A DNA stretch of 46,280 nt from a virus: positions 1 through 46,280 of IMG/VR virus record IMGVR_UViG_3300012012_001384. One strand, 5' to 3'. Below are positions 21,164-29,666 of the stretch, piece by piece (the stretch's first letter is position 1; every line of letters begins with the position of its first letter). The translations under genes and the position numbers were made by a program. Below the pieces are notes generated by a model that saw only the letters and a program-made list of their open reading frames with translations, searched no databases and was not told the DNA's origin.

Positions 21164-23542
21164 ATGGACGCTAAAGCCCGGCTTAAAGAGATTGTTGATT
21201 CCTACATCGAGAAGGATGGAGGAGCTTCCGTTGATACCGGCATTGTCGCGTCCCACTTAGCACAGATGAAGTTGTTTGGCATCCGGCAGGGTGTTGAATT
21301 CTTTCCAGCTCAAGATAACTTTGGTAATCAACGCAAAGACTTTATCGACCGTGTAATCAAATTCAATCAAATAGACACACGCTTAGACTCCATCTGGGAC
21401 TACTTCCTATGTGATGGACAAGGTCTTTTTTACATACGTCCTACAGAAAACAATTATCGCCTTTACTTCTTTAGACGTAATGAGTATAGGAGTTTCTACA
21501 ACATTGACGGTGAGTTAGACGAAGTTGTAATTATCTATAGCTACAAGATACGTCAAGGTTTTGGCTTTCAACAAGACATTGTATCTTCTGATGTAACAGG
21601 TCCTGCTTCCATGGGACAAGGCGGAGTCAAACGTTATATTCGTCTTTCAATTAAACGTAAGACAATAGAAGAGACACACTCGGAGGCAGAACTTTCATTC
21701 GATACTAACTATCAAATGAACTCTGGGCGTACCACCACACTTAAAAATACGCTTGGCTTTATTCCTTGTGTTGAAATCTTTAACAATACCAAAGGTTTCT
21801 CAATGGAAGGTGTTGGTGAATTTGACGCCTTAGCCAACCATATATGCACGCATGACGACTTGGTACGTACCATGCGGAAGAATGTTACCTTCTTTGGTAG
21901 CCCAACTCTACTTTCTTCTCGTCCTAAAACGGACCTAATGGAATCCAGTAGCGACACTGCTACTGTGCAACGTCCTTCTATTGCAGCAAACTCAGGCTTT
22001 GGTGGCGCAGGACCCTTAAGTAGATCTCAGTTTAAATCTGATCCTATCTATCGCGGTATCGATGGTCAGCTTCGAGTACCACGCATCATTGCAAACCTCG
22101 AACCTAACGATCGTGTTGGTTACATTGTTCCAGATGCAATCACAGGAGATCAAAATTCTTTTGCACGTCAATACCGAGAAGAGATACGTACATCCCTTGG
22201 TGGTGTAGACGAACTATCTATCTCTGCAGGTGTAACTGCAACAGAATATAAATCATTATTTGGTAGAGTATCTGCCACTGCAAAGAAGAAGGCAACTGCT
22301 ATTTACACATATGGGATATGTCGTTGTCTAGAACTTATCTTATTCCAAGAAGAAACTTTATTCCGTAACACATTAGCAGCGGCTGCAGGAATTGAAAAAC
22401 CTTTGGAACTTCCCGAGCAAGCTACTGATGAAGACACAGCAGCATATAACGAAGCTATGGGTATGTTTGAGGATCAAGTCAAAAAGATAATGATGGCTTG
22501 TCTTAAGACTCAACAAATACCACCTGGTGTATTAGGACTAATTCCAGATGGAGATGTAACGCTCCAATGGCGTTGGATGGGTCCTGTTTATGAAGACTCA
22601 ACACAAGATATTCTTAACAACTCGATTGTTGTTAGGAACCTACAGGAATTAGGTGTTGATAGCATTGAAGCACTGAAATACCTCTTCCCCTCAAAAACGG
22701 AAGAGGAGCGGGCCGAGATGTTATCTGGGTTCCCGTTCAGGATGGTGAATGAATTACAGAGTGCCTACTCTCAATTCTCTCGCTTGGTGGGGGGTATGAT
22801 GCAGACTCCTCACCCGCAATCACCGGACTTACCGATGGCTGCGGATCCAAGATTGGATCTAACTCCATATCTGTATCGTACATTAGAAGCATTACAAAAG
22901 GAGATGAGTTATGCAGGACGCTACCGTCCAATCGATCCCACAGATGAGCCAAGTACCAGCAGCCGTCGCTCCGAGCAACTACGTGGTGGCAGCACCACAA
23001 GCAGCTCCGGTCAGCTACCAGGCAGCACCTCAGGCTTATCAAGTGGGTACGAGTTACCCCCAAGCGGTACCTCAGGCGAACCCCAGTTACCAATCAAGCC
23101 CTACTCAATACGCCCCCCAATCCCAACCGGCGGCACCTCAGGGCAACCCATGGGAGTCGGCGTTCAACAAGGTAGTGGGGCTACTGAGCGCACCAGTCCA
23201 ATCCCCGTTCCAGGGTCAACCCTCTCAAGCGGCACCTCAGTATACCCCGGCCAATTACGGAATTCCGTACAGCCAAGCTACGCAACAATTGGATCCGCAG
23301 ACTTGGCAAGCCAACCAGGCTTACTCGCCCAGTTATTCCCAAACCTACTTGACGGGATACTCGGGGGAGCAGGCGCACCAGGAAGTAAATACGGCGATAG
23401 CAGATTATTACAATCTGAGCAACGAGACTCGTCAGGTTCTGGACGTGTTCGGAGTGGAAGCGCCAGCAGTCCTGAACAACTACGCGCTAAACCTGGAAGC
23501 AATGGTGGACAGCGCCGTCGCATGGGGAAACCGCGCAGCTAA
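21164..23542 (+). CDS. portal protein with overprinted C-terminal tail (792 aa)
   Basis: The first 580 residues read as a podovirus-type portal: a wing/stem region with YFLCDGQGLFYIRPTENN, a central DALANHICTHDDLVRT segment, and the clip/crown region TRLEELG-like near residue 490. It forms the dodecameric ring through which DNA is packed. From about residue 583 the frame runs inside the scaffold gene, and its composition turns to Ser, Gly, Thr and Pro (SSRRSEQLRGGSTTSSSGQL). No stop interrupts it until 23542, so this 210-residue tail should be made unless processing removes it. Confidence 0.9.
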   Translation: MDAKARLKEIVDSYIEKDGGASVDTGIVASHLAQMKLFGIRQGVEFFPAQDNFGNQRKDFIDRVIKFNQIDTRLDSIWDYFLCDGQGLFYIRPTENNYRLYFFRRNEYRSFYNIDGELDEVVIIYSYKIRQGFGFQQDIVSSDVTGPASMGQGGVKRYIRLSIKRKTIEETHSEAELSFDTNYQMNSGRTTTLKNTLGFIPCVEIFNNTKGFSMEGVGEFDALANHICTHDDLVRTMRKNVTFFGSPTLLSSRPKTDLMESSSDTATVQRPSIAANSGFGGAGPLSRSQFKSDPIYRGIDGQLRVPRIIANLEPNDRVGYIVPDAITGDQNSFARQYREEIRTSLGGVDELSISAGVTATEYKSLFGRVSATAKKKATAIYTYGICRCLELILFQEETLFRNTLAAAAGIEKPLELPEQATDEDTAAYNEAMGMFEDQVKKIMMACLKTQQIPPGVLGLIPDGDVTLQWRWMGPVYEDSTQDILNNSIVVRNLQELGVDSIEALKYLFPSKTEEERAEMLSGFPFRMVNELQSAYSQFSRLVGGMMQTPHPQSPDLPMAADPRLDLTPYLYRTLEALQKEMSYAGRYRPIDPTDEPSTSSRRSEQLRGGSTTSSSGQLPGSTSGLSSGYELPPSGTSGEPQLPIKPYSIRPPIPTGGTSGQPMGVGVQQGSGATERTSPIPVPGSTLSSGTSVYPGQLRNSVQPSYATIGSADLASQPGLLAQLFPNLLDGILGGAGAPGSKYGDSRLLQSEQRDSSGSGRVRSGSASSPEQLRAKPGSNGGQRRRMGKPRS

Positions 23543-23906
23543 CTGCATTACCGGTTACGCCAACTTTGCCGTTAATGAGCACCAGGAGAACCTCGCTTAT
23601 AACGAGATTCTGACTAACCCTGATGTACTCAGCGACTACACACTTAAGTTCTTCGGTCCTGAAGGTCCTTATCCTGTGTACGAAAATGAACAGCAACTAG
23701 CTACTCGTGGTTATCCCACTCAGCCTGCTGGTTATGCACAAGTAGGTCAGTTCCCTGCACCTCCTTCTGCTGCTGCTCCTCAAGCCCCTGGTAATTTCTG
23801 GGGTGAATTTAACGACACAATGACACGTGATCCACAAAATGCTTGGCGCATTTTGAATCAAGCACAACCTCAAACTGTTGCAAACAAACTGTTTGTAATG
23901 GAGTAA
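22911..23906 (+). CDS. capsid assembly scaffold protein (331 aa)
   Basis: It lies in the +1 frame relative to the portal, starting at an ATG preceded by AAAAGGAGATGAGTT. The first 150 residues are rich in Gln, Pro and Ala. The rest carries the pattern I know from cyanopodovirus scaffolds: VFGVEAPAVLNNYALNLEA, then LTNPDVLSDYTLKFFGPEGP. The C-terminus is helical (NAWRILNQAQPQTVANKLFV), the part of scaffolds that usually binds capsid. It lies directly before the major capsid gene. The first 632 bases are shared with the portal frame. Confidence 0.9.
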   Translation: MQDATVQSIPQMSQVPAAVAPSNYVVAAPQAAPVSYQAAPQAYQVGTSYPQAVPQANPSYQSSPTQYAPQSQPAAPQGNPWESAFNKVVGLLSAPVQSPFQGQPSQAAPQYTPANYGIPYSQATQQLDPQTWQANQAYSPSYSQTYLTGYSGEQAHQEVNTAIADYYNLSNETRQVLDVFGVEAPAVLNNYALNLEAMVDSAVAWGNRAANCITGYANFAVNEHQENLAYNEILTNPDVLSDYTLKFFGPEGPYPVYENEQQLATRGYPTQPAGYAQVGQFPAPPSAAAPQAPGNFWGEFNDTMTRDPQNAWRILNQAQPQTVANKLFVME

Positions 23907-23962
23907 TACATCAGCTTGTAATGAATAAATTACAAGCTGTTAAAATCATGTTAGATAAGACA

Positions 23963-23968
23963 TATAAT
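23963..23968 (+). promoter_or_regulatory. TATAAT box upstream of capsid gene
   Basis: TATAAT lies about 55 bases before the capsid GTG, in a 117-base spacer that also holds a TTACAAGCTG-type partial inverted repeat of the scaffold 3' end (TCAGCTTGTAATGAATAAATTACAAGCTG, 23911-23939). No good -35 is seen. A separate promoter for the most abundant protein would make sense. Confidence 0.4.
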
Positions 23969-24023
23969 GTCTGAATCTTTCACCCTGTAAAAACATTCCC
24001 CGAGAACTGGAGGATAAAACAAA

Positions 24024-25190
24024 GTGTTCATTGATAACGATTTTCCGAAGATTTTAGGTGCGGAACTTTACCGTCCCCACCCTGCTTATATTGCGGAAAT
24101 GGCTGTTGAGCCCGTGGTCGTCCACGACTTCACACGTCAACCTGGTCAAACTGTACAACTCGACCGCTACAAGTTCTGGGGAACCCCTGGTACTAAGGAT
24201 AGCCGCGAGCGTATTGCCGACCAAACCATTGGTACCGCTAACAGCCGTAACATCACCAAGGAGAAAGTCCTTGTGGTGCTTAAGGAGTACACCGGTCCTG
24301 CGGACCCTGGTGATCCTACCCAACCTTCAACCTTTAAGATTGCTCGTGAAACTCTAGTTACCGCTCAGCGCATGTTGCTGGACACAGGTAACTTGAATAT
24401 GTTCCACCAATCTATCGGTAGCCTCACACTGCTAGATGACTATCGTCGTTGGCGCGATCGCGTCTTCCTTGACGAACTAGCTAAAACTGAAGCTAATGGT
24501 AAAGCTTCTGGAACCCAAGGTGGTTACTACTTCGCTGGTAACAAAACCAAAGATTCCTCTGGCCGTATTTCTTATGAGTCAGCTGAATACACAGCTGATC
24601 TTCAACAGTTCCATGTGTCTACTGACCTGTTGACCGTAGTTAAAGATTTACGTAAGCGTAACGTACCAAGTTTTGCTGATGGTTTGTATCGTTGCATTTG
24701 CGACCCTACATTCATGATGCACTTGCGTCGTGACCCTGACTTCCGTGAGATCGCACGTTATGCCGGTAACCCCGGTCAAGGCATGTACATGGCTAACCCC
24801 ATGATGCCTAACAACGCCAGCTTCTTCATGGGTCCTCAAGCTGGTCAAGCTTACTTCTTGGCTGGTGAACCTGTAATGCCTACTGGCGTTCAGTTTGAAG
24901 GTGTGAAGTTCTATGAGTCAACTAACTTCCCAACCAAGAACGTTACCACAGCCTTTAACGGTGTATCTGGTACCTACGCTTCTCAAGAAGTTGCACAAGG
25001 TTACTTCTTTGGTCCTCAAGCAATTGGTGTTGGTATTGGCGGTCCTAACGCTCAAGTACTCATCAACAACAACGATGACTTCAGTCGTTTCATCATCTTG
25101 ATTTGGCAACTGTATGCTGGTTTTGAAGCCTTGAACAAGGACTTCGTTACTACCGCATTCAGCTACGTCTCCGATGACGGCACTGTTTAA
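24024..25190 (+). CDS. major capsid protein (388 aa)
   Basis: It starts at GTG 24024 with a strong GGAGG eight bases upstream. The product (MFIDNDFPKILGAELYRP) follows the scaffold directly. Its codons are more GC-rich and uniform than those of its neighbours, as expected for an abundant protein. The segment TLVTAQRMLLDTGNLNMFHQ and YRRWRDRVFLDELAKT fit the spine region of HK97-fold capsids of the N4/cyanopodovirus kind; this assignment rests on gene order and general pattern. Confidence 0.85.
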   Translation: MFIDNDFPKILGAELYRPHPAYIAEMAVEPVVVHDFTRQPGQTVQLDRYKFWGTPGTKDSRERIADQTIGTANSRNITKEKVLVVLKEYTGPADPGDPTQPSTFKIARETLVTAQRMLLDTGNLNMFHQSIGSLTLLDDYRRWRDRVFLDELAKTEANGKASGTQGGYYFAGNKTKDSSGRISYESAEYTADLQQFHVSTDLLTVVKDLRKRNVPSFADGLYRCICDPTFMMHLRRDPDFREIARYAGNPGQGMYMANPMMPNNASFFMGPQAGQAYFLAGEPVMPTGVQFEGVKFYESTNFPTKNVTTAFNGVSGTYASQEVAQGYFFGPQAIGVGIGGPNAQVLINNNDDFSRFIILIWQLYAGFEALNKDFVTTAFSYVSDDGTV

Positions 25191-25226
25191 ACATAATCAC
25201 TGTAATAATCTCCAAGGAAAAAATAA

Positions 25227-26030
25227 ATGACTTATTTGTCCGCTAAGAAAATCTACCCAGGCAACTGGGCAGAACCCCTGAACGGTTGGTACAAAAACAT
25301 TGATACCAACGACAACGGCTCTAATGACGCAACTAAAGGTGGCCCTACTTCCGTATTGGCTCTCCCCGGTTATCGTTATTTTCAACAACGTGGTTATGTC
25401 GCTGTAACCGCAACATCTGGTGCTGGTGCAGTAGCTTCCGCTGATGTGATCGTTCCTTCTCCTTATCAGAATGACGACACACGTACCAACATCACTGGTA
25501 TGGTGATCTCTGGTTCATCTACCCTACCTGCTTACGTATATCGCACTGCGGTTTCCGTAGCTTCTGGTTGGGGTGATGGTCGCGTTGCTTCTGGCATCTA
25601 TGCCGCAACAGGTAACGTACTATCATTTGGTCGCAGTAACGCTGGTAGCCCAGTAGCTGCTTCTGGTGTTGGCGAAGGTGTTATCCAAGCTAACCTCACC
25701 TCTACTACCTCTGGCACACAAGCTGGTGAAATCTTCTTCACTGCAGGTGTTGCAGGTTATGGTACCAACCCATTCCTCATTGCTTCCGGTGCAGCAGGTG
25801 TAACAGCAGGTAATGTCAACTACGCTGCCACTGCATCCACCACCATGAAGGTGTTTGCAAAAGAGACAGCTAACAGTACAGCTACTTCTGGTGGTTTCTA
25901 CATCTCCAGTGGTGATTCACTTGCTGGTCGTGCAGGTTACTTTGTAGTTGAAATATGCTACATCCAACCTGATGAAGCTCCTGGCTACGAAGATATCGAT
26001 AGCTACTTAATTGGTCGCACTGTTAGCTAA
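25227..26030 (+). CDS. probable head decoration or minor head protein (267 aa)
   Basis: The product (MTYLSAKKIYPGNWAEPLNG) is rich in Ala, Gly, Ser, Thr and beta-prone residues, with the same high-expression codon style as the capsid gene before it. It has an AAGGAAAAAATAA ribosome site. No known family is recognised. Its place directly after the capsid and its composition suggest a protein on the capsid surface or at the head vertex; this is inference. Confidence 0.75.
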   Translation: MTYLSAKKIYPGNWAEPLNGWYKNIDTNDNGSNDATKGGPTSVLALPGYRYFQQRGYVAVTATSGAGAVASADVIVPSPYQNDDTRTNITGMVISGSSTLPAYVYRTAVSVASGWGDGRVASGIYAATGNVLSFGRSNAGSPVAASGVGEGVIQANLTSTTSGTQAGEIFFTAGVAGYGTNPFLIASGAAGVTAGNVNYAATASTTMKVFAKETANSTATSGGFYISSGDSLAGRAGYFVVEICYIQPDEAPGYEDIDSYLIGRTVS

Positions 26031-26042
26031 TTAGGGTAAACT

Positions 26043-26067
26043 AGGACCAGAACACTCTTCTGGTCCT
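26043..26067 (+). other. 10-bp perfect hairpin abutting a start codon
   Basis: AGGACCAGAA pairs with TTCTGGTCCT around CACTC, ending one base before the ATG at 26069. It is followed by only a short T-run (TTAT), so it could be a weak terminator for the upstream gene, but its place would also block ribosome access to the next gene. Confidence 0.65.
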
Positions 26068-26068
26068 T

Positions 26069-26479
26069 ATGCTCTATCAGCACAAAAAGACAGGCGCACG
26101 CCTCAAAGTTATAAGCGAGTGGGATAACGGCGATTGGTTTATGGTCGAAGACCAAGACGGACGTTTATTTACAGCTTATAAAACTGAAATCTCTCCTGAT
26201 GAAGATGCCACTAAAAAGGTAAAAACTCTTCAGGTAAAAGATAAAGCAGCAAAAGAAGAGCCACGCACTTTCCCTCCTGATCATCGCTTGAATGTAAATT
26301 CGGCAACTGCTCAGATGCTCGCAGATCATATCAAGGGCATTGGTCTTAAGACCGCTCGTGAGATCAAAGATCTTCAAATGTCCTTATCAGGTGAAAGATT
26401 CAACAATCTCGAACAACTGAGACAGATTAAACGAATTGATTGGGAAAACGTCTTTGCTGCTGATTTAATACGTGTCTAA
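26069..26479 (+). CDS. helix-hairpin-helix protein, possible connector (136 aa)
   Basis: Residues about 73-105 (RLNVNSATAQMLADHIKGIG, then LKTAREI) match the helix-hairpin-helix motif of the ComEA type, which binds DNA backbone or protein. The N-terminal 45 residues (ARLKVISEWDNGDWFMVEDQ) form a small beta domain. It is followed by a terminator. A DNA-contacting adaptor between head and tail is a fair guess from its place after the capsid genes. Confidence 0.75.
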   Translation: MLYQHKKTGARLKVISEWDNGDWFMVEDQDGRLFTAYKTEISPDEDATKKVKTLQVKDKAAKEEPRTFPPDHRLNVNSATAQMLADHIKGIGLKTAREIKDLQMSLSGERFNNLEQLRQIKRIDWENVFAADLIRV

Positions 26480-26495
26480 TACTCATCTCCTATTT

Positions 26496-26518
26496 ACCCC
26501 TGGGAAACTGGGGGTTTT
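26496..26518 (+). terminator. intrinsic terminator
   Basis: ACCCC and GGGGT form a stem around TGGGAAACTG, followed by TTTTT, 16 bases after the stop at 26479. It closes the head gene block. Confidence 0.8.
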
Positions 26519-26550
26519 TGCTTTTAGAATAAAAGAAAAATAAAATACAA

Positions 26551-27279
26551 ATGGCAGGTTTAATACCGATAGGAAAAATTGCTAGTCCCGGAGAAGATGT
26601 CTTTGCGACTACTGGACCACATCTTGATGTACGTGTAATTCCACAATTTGGAAAAGATAAAGGTAAAAAAATTAACCCAGAGACAATAAGATCTTTACTT
26701 CAAAATATACAAGCTGCAGGAAAGCCCATCGTACAACAAGGCAAAGATGGTCAGTGGAGCTGGAACAGTCCAATCACATCACGTTTTGGACCACGTTCTG
26801 CACCTACTGCAGGAGCATCAACGTACCACGAAGGAATTGATTTAGGCATTGGTGCTGGAACGCAATTAGCTTATAAAGGTTATGGTACCTTCACACCAAA
26901 TAAAGGTTATGGTACTTTATCAACTACAGATCCAAAAGGACAACCTTATGATATTCAGTTCTTACATACAAAACCAGCGGGAAGTAGTACAGTTGCATCA
27001 ACCACACCGGCTGTAACTACACCTGCACAAACAACAACATCCACTGACGCACGAACAGAAGATATACTTAAAGCTTTCTTGTATGGTGCAGGATACACAG
27101 ATAAGCCAAAGGAAGCACCAAAGACATTTGAACAACAGTTAAAGGAACAATTATTAGGTAATGTTTTGAATCAAGCACTTAATCCACAATCTTTCTTGTC
27201 TTCTTACTCAGCAAGTAATCCGTTTATACAAGGTAAGTCTGCAGCAACAGGTGATTTCCTTAACAATGTATTTAGTTGA
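26551..27279 (+). CDS. M23/LytM-like peptidase domain in permuted order (242 aa)
   Basis: Residues 78-140 contain SRFGPRS, YHEGIDLGIGAGT (His93, Asp97) and QFLHTK (His139), the usual first zinc motif and active-site His of M23 endopeptidases. The usual last motif (GPHLHFEV) appears instead at the N-terminus as TGPHLDVRV (residues 21-29), with Asp for the second His. It is followed by NPETI, as in normal M23 C-termini. This looks like a circular permutation. The tail (about 145-242) is Thr/Pro-rich and then helical. It is probably a virion protein that cuts peptidoglycan crosslinks, or an inactive relative. Confidence 0.75.
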   Translation: MAGLIPIGKIASPGEDVFATTGPHLDVRVIPQFGKDKGKKINPETIRSLLQNIQAAGKPIVQQGKDGQWSWNSPITSRFGPRSAPTAGASTYHEGIDLGIGAGTQLAYKGYGTFTPNKGYGTLSTTDPKGQPYDIQFLHTKPAGSSTVASTTPAVTTPAQTTTSTDARTEDILKAFLYGAGYTDKPKEAPKTFEQQLKEQLLGNVLNQALNPQSFLSSYSASNPFIQGKSAATGDFLNNVFS

Positions 27280-27290
27280 TTACATGCTTT

Positions 27291-27298
27291 TATAATAA
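27291..27298 (+). promoter_or_regulatory. TATAATAA box
   Basis: TATAATAA lies 20 bases before the GTG at 27319, with an AAGGAGG ribosome site between them. It resembles the other late TATAATTA boxes. Confidence 0.4.
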
Positions 27299-27318
27299 AT
27301 AGATAAGGAGGAATAGAA

Positions 27319-27780
27319 GTGCAACTCTCTGACTTCGACAAAAGCAGAGTTAGATACCATCTGGGCTACTATGTGGTTTCTGTTCCAGCGGGAGATTATG
27401 CTCGTTTAGAAGAATCTTTGAACACTGTTCCTGATTCTTACTTCTACGACAAAATTGCTATTCAAATCGGTCGTTGTGATACGGCTGAAAAGAAAACAGA
27501 AGTTGCCTCTTCTCCTTCCACACGTTTAGAAAGTATTGCAGGTGATGTGGATCGCACGATCCGCTCTAGTAATACCAAGGAGGCCTTAAAGGTTTGGGAT
27601 GAAGTTTACCTTTACGAAACTAATCGTTTAGCTGGTATTCTTTACGTTCCAAACTACAAAGATCCTTTTCAAGCCAGATATCGTTACGAACGCTCTGGCG
27701 CTGAATTTATCCAGGCTTTACCTGGTCCTGCCGACGTTTCTGTAGGTACCCGTCTTTATCTTCATGATATTTGGAGGTAA
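27319..27780 (+). CDS. probable virion connector/tail protein (153 aa)
   Basis: It starts at GTG after a strong AAGGAGGAATAGAA. The product (MQLSDFDKSRVRYHLGYYVV) is compact and soluble, with a helical N-terminal part and a beta-like C-terminal part (RYRYERSGAEFIQALPGP, then RLYLHDIWR). No membrane segment. Position between capsid and lysozyme genes suggests a head-tail connector or tail component; no family is recognised. Confidence 0.75.
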   Translation: MQLSDFDKSRVRYHLGYYVVSVPAGDYARLEESLNTVPDSYFYDKIAIQIGRCDTAEKKTEVASSPSTRLESIAGDVDRTIRSSNTKEALKVWDEVYLYETNRLAGILYVPNYKDPFQARYRYERSGAEFIQALPGPADVSVGTRLYLHDIWR

Positions 27781-27781
27781 T

Positions 27782-27819
27782 TTGATCCGTGTATGCTAAG
27801 CTTTTAATACACGGATCAA
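27782..27819 (+). promoter_or_regulatory. 13-bp perfect stem-loop before the HNH gene
   Basis: TTGATCCGTGTAT pairs perfectly with the segment at 27807-27819 around a 12-base loop. The stem starts directly after the upstream stop (27778-27780) and ends four bases before the HNH ATG. With no T-run it is not a standard terminator. It could block translation of the endonuclease, as known for hairpins before some T4 homing endonuclease genes. Confidence 0.7.
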
Positions 27820-27823
27820 GAGA

Positions 27824-28333
27824 ATGGTTGCTCCTTTACCCTTGCCACCTATCAGCGAATTAAAAGAATATTATGAATACATTCCAGAAACGGGTAATTT
27901 GTTTTTAATAAAATCAAGATGTCAGGCGGACAAGAAAAGAGTAGGTACTATAATTGGTTCGCTAGGTGGCCCAAAACGCCGTAAGACTTGGGTTGTAAAA
28001 CATAAGGGAAAAAGTTATTATATAAGCCGTATTGCTTGGTTACTTATGACAAATGAAGATCCCGGAACATTTTTAGTAGATCATAAAAATAGAAACCCGC
28101 AAGATAATTCTTGGTTAAATCTTCGTTTAGCAACTAGCACTCAAAATAACCATAATAAAATTATCATTGGTTATCATCAAAGAAAAGATAATGGCCTCTA
28201 TAGAGTTAGAGTTACCTTAGAAGGCCAACGAATCACCATTGGAAATTTCACGACTGAAGAAGAAGCCAAGGAAAAGGCTTTAAGTGCACAAAAATTTTTT
28301 TATAAAACTTTTGCATGTTGTGATCTAGAATAG
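27824..28333 (+). CDS. HNH homing endonuclease with AP2-like domain (169 aa)
   Basis: The product begins LPLPPISELKEYYEYIPETG, contains the HNH core FLVDHKNRNPQDNSWLNLR (Asp86-His87, catalytic His87; Asn109 in TQNNHN), and ends with an AP2-like DNA-binding segment (YRVRVTLEGQRITIGNFTTE). The 43720-44283 product has the same start and order. It stands between two structural genes as a mobile intruder, and its codons are more AT-rich than those of its neighbours. Confidence 0.9.
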   Translation: MVAPLPLPPISELKEYYEYIPETGNLFLIKSRCQADKKRVGTIIGSLGGPKRRKTWVVKHKGKSYYISRIAWLLMTNEDPGTFLVDHKNRNPQDNSWLNLRLATSTQNNHNKIIIGYHQRKDNGLYRVRVTLEGQRITIGNFTTEEEAKEKALSAQKFFYKTFACCDLE

Positions 28334-28389
28334 TTTTAACAAGAGCATCAAGCTTACGTATTTACCTTAATCTTGCTTGGAGATAAACA

Positions 28390-29193
28390 ATGGCAGAAAA
28401 ACTCTCTCGACTTGAAGCTTATTTAAGTGGTAAACTTGCAAACGAATTAACGTACGCTGGTGACCAGTTTAAAAAAGGCAATATTCCTTATGTAGGCAAG
28501 CCTAGGTTTACGCCGGAACAAATGCGTTCAATGACGGCTCCGGGGCTTGTACGGTATCCACAAAACGTCCCTGGCACCAGTTTAAATGCAATTCAAACTG
28601 GTAAATACGGACCTACTGATTGGAATCCAAGCGCCAATCCGCTTCGCGTTCCGTCTGCTCCAGCACTTCAACAAGGTGACGCAGACCGTGCTTACCAACA
28701 GGAAGTATCTCGTACTGCGCAACTAACAGCACAAGATCCTGAACTTCAGCGTTACGAAAACGCACGTAAAATTGCTGCTGCTCAAGGTGCTACACCTGAA
28801 AGCGTTAAGACAGCAGAAGATATCGGTATGCAAATCTGGGCTAAAAAATATGGTGGTCCAGGTGGCTTAGCTAGTAAAGTAAAACCTGGTCAAGCTGGGT
28901 ACGAAGCTATTCAAGGTGTTATAGCACCAGGTCGTGGTATGCCAGGTTCAACTAGTTTGTACCAAGGGGCATTTCCTACTGATGACTATCGTGATTATGG
29001 CGAACCTCCTACAGGAGCAGCAGCTCTCCCTGGAGTCAACACACCAGCTATTACAGGTGTTGCAGCTCAAACGGTAGTTCCACAGTTAGATCCTGCTCAA
29101 GTAAAAGCACAAGATCTTGTAGAAAGTTTTAAAAAAGGTGTTTTTGATCCTGACCTAATGGAACAAATAGCAAGTTCAATTTATAACCGTTAA
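28390..29193 (+). CDS. hypothetical virion-region protein (267 aa)
   Basis: The product (MAEKLSRLEAYLSGKLANEL) is soluble, Ala-, Gly- and Pro-rich in its middle, and ends with a helical tail (KAQDLVESFKKGVFDPDLME). Similar helical tails (EDIL-type segments) end the M23-like and tail-lysozyme proteins nearby, which may mean a shared attachment mode. No family is recognised. Confidence 0.75.
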   Translation: MAEKLSRLEAYLSGKLANELTYAGDQFKKGNIPYVGKPRFTPEQMRSMTAPGLVRYPQNVPGTSLNAIQTGKYGPTDWNPSANPLRVPSAPALQQGDADRAYQQEVSRTAQLTAQDPELQRYENARKIAAAQGATPESVKTAEDIGMQIWAKKYGGPGGLASKVKPGQAGYEAIQGVIAPGRGMPGSTSLYQGAFPTDDYRDYGEPPTGAAALPGVNTPAITGVAAQTVVPQLDPAQVKAQDLVESFKKGVFDPDLMEQIASSIYNR

Positions 29194-29210
29194 ACACGGA
29201 GAAACCCCTG

Positions 29211-29639
29211 ATGTTCCCAACTGAAAGAAAATTTAATCCCGGTTTTAATCTCCCTGTTGACCTTGCGGGAAAATATGATGCGTTTTTCCAGGAGGGATCT
29301 AGAGACTTCCTGCCGGCACAGCCTTCATCCAACAATGAAAATGAATTACTGGCTTTTAATGTTCCGGTGCCACCTCCAGGGATCCAGGCTCTGCTAAACA
29401 GAGGCACGAATAGAACGAAGTCTATTGCAGGCGAATACACTAGCCAACTGCCGAGCGTCGCTGCAAAGGCTGCTATAACAACTGGAGACCCCTTGAACGA
29501 GCATCTGGAAAAATTAATAATTCAAGGCAAAGGGAAAGGTCTTACTTCTATTCTTGCACTAGGAGCAAGAATATTAAATCCAGGGGCCAGTCAGGCAATG
29601 ACCTTGGATGACGCAAAGAAACTAGGTTTTTATAAATAA
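29211..29639 (+). CDS. hypothetical virion-region protein (142 aa)
   Basis: The product (MFPTERKFNPGFNLPVDLAG) is mixed, with a proline-rich stretch (FNVPVPPPGIQALL) and a helical C-terminal half (NEHLEKLIIQGKGKGLTSIL). It starts 17 bases after the previous stop. Nothing in it identifies a function. It is followed by the structured element at 29667. Confidence 0.7.
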   Translation: MFPTERKFNPGFNLPVDLAGKYDAFFQEGSRDFLPAQPSSNNENELLAFNVPVPPPGIQALLNRGTNRTKSIAGEYTSQLPSVAAKAAITTGDPLNEHLEKLIIQGKGKGLTSILALGARILNPGASQAMTLDDAKKLGFYK

Positions 29640-29666
29640 AAGTAAACTTTTGTTAGACTAAAATCA

